Part shown: piece by piece, positions 40,501 to 49,500 of the stretch
Layout: every line of letters starts with the position of its first letter
Position numbering within the stretch: position 1 is the stretch's first letter
Assembly: GCF_964355755.1 (NCBI RefSeq)
Contig: NC_092674.1
Coordinates: 2,735,001 to 2,795,000 of the forward strand
Direction of reading: 5' to 3'
Origin: Antedon mediterranea
Lineage: Eukaryota > Echinodermata > Crinoidea > Comatulida > Antedonidae
DNA length: 60,000 nt
Notes under the pieces: generated by a model
What the model saw: the letters and a program-made list of their open reading frames with translations, nothing else
The model's database searches: none
What the model was told of the DNA's origin: nothing
Made by a program: the position numbers and the translations under genes

Positions 40501-43500
40501 TTAACATTATGTTATTTTATCTTTAAAAACATCTTGGTGACGGTTGAATGCCAATTTTAAAAAAAGATTTTACTGATTTATTTACATACTTATAAACCAA
40601 TTCTAATTTGAGGCTTACATTAGGGAGTAGAGTTAAAAGTTAAAACCCTGGCACTAGTGTAGGTCAGAATTGAACCCTGGATCTTTGGATTGGAAGGCAA
40701 GTATGTTAACCAATCCACTATTAATATTCTATAGACACACTGGATTTATTTCTAATGTAAAATTTAAAGCAACAATTAAACTTGAAATATTAGTTTGATA
40801 GGCAATGTCAATTTTCTAGCTAAAGTAACAGTTAGGCATAAAATAAATTAATAATAATATTAAACTTTAAAACAGCCAATCCTATACAAAAATTTTAAAA
40901 TAAAGAGGTGCCTATATGCATGGGTGGAGGAGGTATCATGGGTGATACCACTACCTTGGGAGAGGTGCTCAGGACACCTTTTGAGTTACGTTCTCCCCTC
41001 AAAACGAAAAAGCCTACACATGTCGGTTTATCCAGCTATTAACTAGAACCAAACTAGACTACTAAACTACTGTCTAGTACAGTAATATTTATAAAAAATA
41101 TACGGACAAATTACTGTAGTTATATACTATACAGTAATATAGACTAAAATAGATCTATGACGATGCACTGTGCAGGTTCCAGCAGTGACCTGACCCCATC
41201 GCTATTACCCCTGTATAGCATTCTAAAACTGACTGATTATACTGTATGAAAAAAGTTCATAATTGTTCAAATGTGAATTTGCCTTTTTTCTCAATATATC
41301 AGAAGGTTATCAAAAGGTCTCGTACAATATTTGTGCAAAGTACTGTAGGTCATCACACAGTACTATAACTTAGTATTCTATTCTATTCAGGTTTTTATAT
41401 GGCGCCCTACAAAGAACAGAGCGCCTAACAATACTTAGTAATTAATTAAACAAACATAGATCACAACATTGTTTTACAGTTTACAATTAAGCAGATTTAA
41501 ACAAGAAAATCTGAAATCGTAAAAATATATAGAATACAAGAATTACATCAGCGCGGTTTGATTAGATTTCTAAAAACAGTTTAATGTCATTTTTTAATTC
41601 TGTTAAACCACCTTTACACCATCTAGTTCCTGCAATGAATAATTAATGAGAGATAGCCTAACCTTGAACCTCCATTTCCTTCCTCTAATGAGATTGTAAT
41701 GAGATAGGATTACATAGGTCAAACTATTAAACAGGGTACTACTACTATTATAAACATTAAAATCAGATATCGTGATGGGGATATGGGGAAGGGGGAAATG
41801 GGGTGGTACATTTTAAATCAAACACTAATGATTTGTGATTGAGTGAGAAGGAAAGGGGCGTGGTTGGGTATATGCACATACACGAAAAACCTAAGTTTTT
41901 GCAACAACTAAGTCAACAATTTATTTTCATAGGCATTATCCAATAGCGAGTAACTCGCTAATTACAGGATGGATAAGCTATTTTATAATTACAGTATCAT
42001 GCTTTATAAATCTAAGTCTCATTTGAGGCTTAGGAAGTGGAGTTGAAAGAGTTGAGCGAGTAAGTTACAATGCACTACTGTAGGTCAGGATTGAACCATG
42101 GACCTTGGGATTGGAAGGCAAGCATGTTAACCACCAAGCTACGGCTCCACTTACATTTTTTTTAAAGCAACAACGCAGTTGGGCGCAGTTTCTTGGTTCA
42201 AGTCATATCTACATTACAGCATTAATATTTAATTTATCCAAACAATCAATAAGTCCAATTATATAGTTGACACAGAGATACAGTCAACTCTCCCAATACC
42301 GGACTCTCTGAAAACCAGAAACTCTCCCAATACCAGACTTTTTTTGAGGACCAAAAGGTCCCAAATTTATATTTACCATTAAAAACACATTCCGAATACC
42401 AGACTTTCCGGAAAACCAGACTTATTTGGCCGGCCCAAAGGTGTCCGGTATTGGGAGAGTTGACTGTAGTTGCATAATAATAGCCGAGAGCAGTTGAGTT
42501 AAACATTAAGATAGTGCCTGAGTACAGTATCATACAGTGTGAAACTAAACAATACAAATTATAAATGTTCTATCATAAAATTGAATTATCTCGGTCAACT
42601 TTCATCTTGTGTTTCTCTATGATCGTTAAGTTCATGCTTCTACTGTGAAAAAATAACTAGTAATAACAGATTTAACTCAAACTTGGCAACAGAAACAGGA
42701 CAAATTTCAATAACCGGCAATCTAAAATTATGGTTAAAAACACGTAAATTTATTCATTGATTGATTGATTTGCCATATAACTGGTTATTGTTGCAGCAAC
42801 GCAGAATAACGGTTATTTGAATGACGTTGATAGATCGCCTGATCGCATTGCAGGTTGGGTAATGTTAACGATTTTTGATAGTAGATCCTTTCCTTTAGGA
42901 CATCCCTATTAAGTGGACACATTCTCATGAGCTGTAGCTTGGTGGATGCTGCTTGCCTTCTACTGTAATCCCAAGTTCCGGGGTTCAATCCTGATCTAGT
43001 GGCAGGGTTGTATCTTATGAAATACGTTTTACTGATACTAACACTATGGCCAACCCCTATTCAAAAGATAACTAAAGCGGCCACTTTATTTGGTCCCCAA
43101 GTTATCCCATTAAAGCGCATACTATTAATAATACTATTTGATTTTATACAAAACATTCCAATAAATAGCTACAATATCAGTATTTGCATAGAATATCATT
43201 CATTAGTCTACAACTAATGAGACCTAATTGAAAATAGGCCATAGATTGATACAAGTAGTTGCCTAAAGATACTAAGAATAATTACCCGTGATAGTGAATG
43301 CTTAGGGCTATTATCACAATGATAATCTCACAAGTGAGTTTTAACTGTATCGGGTGGCTAGCCTACAATGTGTTCATATATATATATTAACATTTTTTTT
43401 TAAATAAAAAAATTTAAGAAAAAAAAAAGATATTTCCTGCTAAAAAAAATTGCTTAAAAAATGTTAACTTCTTAAACATGAATAAAAGGTCTATACTAGC

Positions 43501-46500
43501 ACACAAGGCCAAAAACCAAACTTCCTGGTCATGTCACCAGACCACAATCACTGGCCTAAACTGACTGAAACACAATATAGTCGTTCTACACTAAATATTA
43601 TCTGATATCAGCATAGGGGGCATAGTTCAAATGTGAACTATCGGCCAGAAACTAGATTTATCTAGTTTGTTGTGTGTTCAATTAACACTTACTTGACCAT
43701 TGGTCACATGACCACCATTCACTGATTCACTTGGATTGAGATAGATTAAGGGACTTAAAAGTCTTACTAGAGAGTATTGTAAAATAACGTAATAACTGTA
43801 TTATATTTAAATAATACACTGTATATTTCTTTCCTGATGATTAAATAACGCTACTAACAAGTTGAGCTTTCCTTTAATGCTGCTTTTATTGTTCACTACG
43901 CCACAAGATTTGACTTATTTCCATATTATACTGAACAAGCATGCAAACAAAGCACAACAAAAACGGAATCATTGGGATAGCACCAGCAGAGATATGTAGT
44001 ACTACTGTAGCCCCAATTCCTGGCACTAAAGACTATAGTACAATGTTTTACTGTACTCTGACCATTCCTTACCCCTTTTAAAATTGCGATATTAAACAGT
44101 AAAGTATATTTTGACAAAACTAAACATAAACATTTTTTAGTTGAATCTATTTTGATCAAAATTGGATCTAAAACAAAATTTATTTTCCTGAAAAAAACTG
44201 TAATTTAAAGCAACAAATGGTCAAATTGGCTGCCAGCCAATGGATTTTTGGTTGAATTTAATCATTTATTGTGTTTATTTTATAAGTGAAAACACTATTT
44301 TTTTTCGTTTTCTTTTCTACAGAAGTGATAAACTTTATTATATTACTACAAAATAACCTATTCAAAGTCTAATTTAATTAATTAATCTTCATTTTTCATG
44401 TTTTTGGGGGACAACACATATTTAATTAAGAGAAGCCTGTGATAAGAAAATTAACGCCCCCAATGGTTTGTTATGATTTCAAATGTACTTTACTCTAAAG
44501 AAAGATTCACATTCATTTTGATTCGCTTTAACTGTATTTTGTGTCTTTTATGTGTAAACTGACTTTGGGGTTGGGCCAACCGGCTTAGCTACAATGATTA
44601 AGTTCACTTAGGTTGACTCTGGTCTCCCCAATTTCATTTATTTTGTTATGTATATACTGAAATAGACAGAAAAATAATGAAATGAAAGCAGACAACTTTT
44701 AGCCAAGTCTCTCCACTGAACGTGTACTGTAACCTATAAAGCCACAATCAAATACTACCATGCTGGCGTCATAATGGTTCCTCTAGTCCCAGGGTGTTCT
44801 TCAGGGACGTTATCTTATTTAATAATCTTTGAGATCAAATTCATATGATATATAAAATATTTACAGTTTTACAAAGTGACTGAAGCGGTTATTTCCTGTA
44901 GTACAACAATTTCCGGATGAAGACAAGCTCACTAAATGATACTAAAATAATAATAAATTTAACAGGTAAAATAGGTCAACATCCACAGTAGTACTACAAT
45001 ACAGTAACTGTAGGCTTCGTCATCATTGATGATGATAACAACATACTGTAGCAGTATACAAAGGAAAAGGATAAATGCTCATGAATACATACAGGCCTAG
45101 TACAGGTATGCAGTAGTATAGTACATTCATTGAATGAAGACATACAGTGTAAATACTGTATACAATGGACATGATGATGTCATATCACTACCATATTTGT
45201 GAATATCACTACCATATTTGTGAATATCACTACCATATTTGTGAATATCACGACCATATTTGTGAATATCACTACCATATTTGTGAATATCACTACCATT
45301 TTGTGAATATCACTACCATTTTGTGAATATCACTACCATATTTGTGAATATCACTCTACCATTGTTTATACCTGTACCCCTCCCGATACTACTACCACAT
45401 TTGGGCACATCACATTGTGATAGTGTAGACCGAACTTTAACCTTGTAAAAATGTTAGTAAACAAGGTTTAAAACAAACGCTACATTTCTTTCTAAATTTT
45501 AGGACAACTTTGGGTCAAGGTATCTCCTCTACAAAACCGAGATAGCTTTGTAAATATTTGAAAGTATGAATAAGTAAACACACATGCTATGAACTCAAAC
45601 CACAAGATTTAATCATACAGTACTTTTCCATGAATGACATGCCTATGACCAGATGTACTGTACTTCGTTCCTTATTTACCTACACAGTTTATAATTTATG
45701 AATAATTTGACATTGTAATCTACAGTACAGTATAGATTTTGAATGATTTTATTTTATTTCTTCATATATTACTGAGGTGTACCTACTTTGCCCTATGCAT
45801 GTGTGATGTCCTGCACTGTATACACACATTACCAATGGCTTTACATCTCATCGGAAGGACGATGTAATGGGGGTAAAATAACATGCCTACAGTAAAGGAG
45901 ACAAACAATATGGCACAGACAGGCTGATCTCAAACACATTTCTCTCAGAGGCTAGTTCGATATCCCATACCATTACAGTACTATACTCTAGTCTTTCTAA
46001 GCTGGGAACTCAACTGTTACATACTGAACTTGTCAATTATACCCTCTCTACTGAAAGAATACAGTATTTATTACTGTATACTAAGTGGGATACAGTATTA
46101 AATTGAACTACTGTATACTGTACAGTATACAGTATACTACAGTACAGTATTGTATACTGTACATACTGTTAACAGGTTTAATAAATAGTAAATAAAATAA
46201 TAATAAATAGTCTTTAGACTGCACTGTACAGTAAAGCAAAACATTGTATTTTAAAAATTTGTACAGAGTATGACAACTTATTGTTGCCAAACTATTACTT
46301 GGAATTACCGGTATTTAGTTTTCTGAATGGAACGATAAATTTTTTCTGTAGTTACCGTAACATACCGTTCGAAAAAATACTGTACTGTACTGTATTTTAA
46401 CAGTACATTATTCGTTTTACAGTACAGAAAGAAAATACTGCAACTTTACCTACGAAGTAGCTTCGTAGATAGAACGTAGGCTACGTTGTTGGCTTCGTAG

Positions 46501-49500
46501 GTTCCATTGTTTGGCTTCGTAACCTCAATAAACAACTTTCAATGAGCTACGTTCTGAACTTCGTAGGGAGTTCGTAACCTAAATAAACAACCCTACGATG
46601 TTCTTAGTGAAGTAAGGTGTGAAATTAATGTGTTAAATTTAACTGGCGGAGGACAAAGTTGTAAATTAATAAAAAATAAATAATATTTTTTAATCGTAAT
46701 CTTAATAAATATAAATTTCCCACGATGTATAACGTAGAGAGAGACATGATCCAACACAGGTGAACCGCAACGAATAGGCCAACTAATAAACATAATATAG
46801 CGAAAGTCCAGTCCCATCCAGAAACGATGCCGAGAAAAAAAGATCGTAAACAATTCATTCTAAATATAGCATCAGGATGTTCAGTCGGTCGCTCAAAAAG
46901 ACTGCCGACAGAAGACCGTAATTAATACAGACCTAGGCTAGTTTTTTTTTGTCACATGGCATGAAACGCGATACTCTCTGCTTAACTTACCGCAATCTCT
47001 CACATGTTTTTTTTAGAGCACGAGAGGGTGGCTACCGTCTGACGACGATAAAACAGTAATTAAGATCGTGTACCTGGATTTTGTGTCACATGACATGAAA
47101 CATAATACTCTCTCTAAGCTGCTGCTCAGCTCACATGTTTTTTCCCCTCCAAATTCTGGTCGGGCCTTTTTCTTTATACATGTCGTAATCATTTTAAAAG
47201 GCATATGTATGTTAAATCTTAATATGGAATATATATTTATTTTGCATATATTTTGTTGGTGTCCTAGCGTAGGTGTCGTTGTTTTTATAATTCGCTAACC
47301 CAACAAGGTAGGAATAAATAATTTATAGTGTAGGCCGCCGAAATAGGCTAGGCCTAGCCTCGACTCTCTCTAGGTGAGCCGAGGTCCACCGGCCTGATGT
47401 CGTTTCGTCGGCGGATTTCCGTCCAAATTAGGATAACCGATGCGTAGGGCGGCTACAAAAATTGACCTACTATCTTTAGGTAGGATTTTAATTAGCAAAC
47501 AATACATTGTTTGTTTGCATTGTCCATGCTTCTACGAACCACCCTACGATCGAGGCGTAGCCTAGATTTCATAACAATACATTGTAGGCTACGAACAATA
47601 CATCGTAGGAGAGAACAATACATCGTAGGCTACGAACAATACATCGTAGGCTATGAACAATACATCGTAGGCTACAAACAATACATCGTAGGCTACAAAC
47701 AATACATCGTAGGAGAGAACAATGACCTACGTTCTACCTACGATCTACCTACGAAAGCCTACGCGTAGATACGAAGCAGTAATTTCTTTCTGTACTGTAT
47801 GAGTGTCATTGTCAAAATACTGTACAAGGCATTTCATTGTTGTTACACTGGATGTTGTGTTGTATACCAAAAGTGATAACTTTATCACATTTGATAAACT
47901 GTGAAATACATTGAAACGTAAAGCCATCTAAATTGTAATACAATAATGACAACATTATTCAAAGAATTTTTCAATAACTTCCTACTGCCAATTCCTATGC
48001 TGTTTCCTGCCTGCCATGCCATTATACTATTACTATCCAATCACTCCAAAAATTATAAGAAAAGTATGTCGCTCTTCTGAGCAGAGTGTGCATACCGGTA
48101 TCTGTACTGTGCTACTGTATCAGTACAATACGTACGATACAGTATCAAGCTAAATTTTATCAATTAATATGTGAATGTACGTTACTGTCTATTTTTCAGA
48201 ATTTGTTTATAATCCATTGAATGAAACACAAATTTAGAAAAAATTACAATTCCCAAATTCATATCTTTTACAATCATCATCAGAACCCCTTATGTCTCTT
48301 GAATTGACAATACACAAACCAGGCCCCCAGGCTAAATAATGAGGGCCCCCCCCCCACCTCTATCACAATGTTGGATCCGCCCCTTACCATGGTGATGGTG
48401 TACATTGTACAGTACCCCATACTGTGTACACTGTGTTTCATGGTATGTAGTAAACAGTAATGTCCATCTACAAAATTCTTTTTAAAAGCACTGTTGTTGA
48501 CAAAATTTGTATACAATGTAAATTGTACTATACTGTATCTGTTGTGCTAATTTGTATTAAAGCCCTTTCCAATGTATGAGGAACCTACAATTCATTTATC
48601 TGGATATAGTATGGATTTGAAAGAGAACTATGGCGACGTATTGAACTTTAGAAAGCAGATCAACAATCCTTATATTGTTTTTCTTCCCTTTCTCTCTAGA
48701 CTGCTTTATAAAAAATAAATTGGATTAAATGAACACAATACCGGTAGTCATACAGAAAAACAAAAATATTATGAATGAAACATGACGTTCAATATCATTT
48801 AAATTTTACGATATTATTTCATTTTCAAATATAAAAACACAATTAAGAAAAAAAGACAAATACATACCCATCTTTTCCCTCACCATCATGCGATAGATCT
48901 CCGGGTCCTCGGGCTCCGTCGCTTCCTAATTCATGGATTAGACCTTCCAGGCCTATAGAAGGTTGGGTTACAGAGTCTGTCTTTTCTTTTCCTGCTTTGG
49001 TATCGTTCACCTTTTTATTTTCAGTTCCTGTACTTTCACTGACCAGATCGTGACCTGGCAAATGCACAGAACTGGCAGCACTTGATGCTTCAGAATTTGT
49101 AGCATCTTTTTCACTTTTATTTTCAACTATACTATTTACACTATTTGTATTTACGGATTCATTGACATTAACATTAGCAACAGGGGGTCCATGGAAGAAA
49201 TCTTTACATGTCCACCTCCCCTTATGTACAGGCTCAACATGAGCAACTTTTACTACTTTGAAACGTGATGGTCCATTGCCATTATTTGCTCCTTTGTCTT
49301 GTACTGATGCTTTTGAGCTTTTTTCCTCTAATGGGGGTGAATTGGAAGAAGGCTGTGGTGACAAACTACGAAGGGATCGTTCAAGATCCGCCGTACTTTT
49401 TGATGCATCAGAAATAATAGACGTATCGTCTGCACGACTTTCGTCCAACTCATCATTACTATCAATATCCTCATTGTTTACACCAGAATTGTCTGCATCC

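Noticed and set aside
42088-42151. tRNA gene on the minus strand
   Set aside because: A- and B-boxes are present, but the acceptor stem does not close and the same head is followed by a shared body in other copies, so it is a SINE.
42246-42557. 103-codon minus-strand ORF
   Set aside because: Covers the CAGTCAACTC-ended MITE and its internal repeats; no family resemblance.
47511-47768. 85-codon ORF with repeated YIVGYEQ
   Set aside because: Translation of the 21-bp array.
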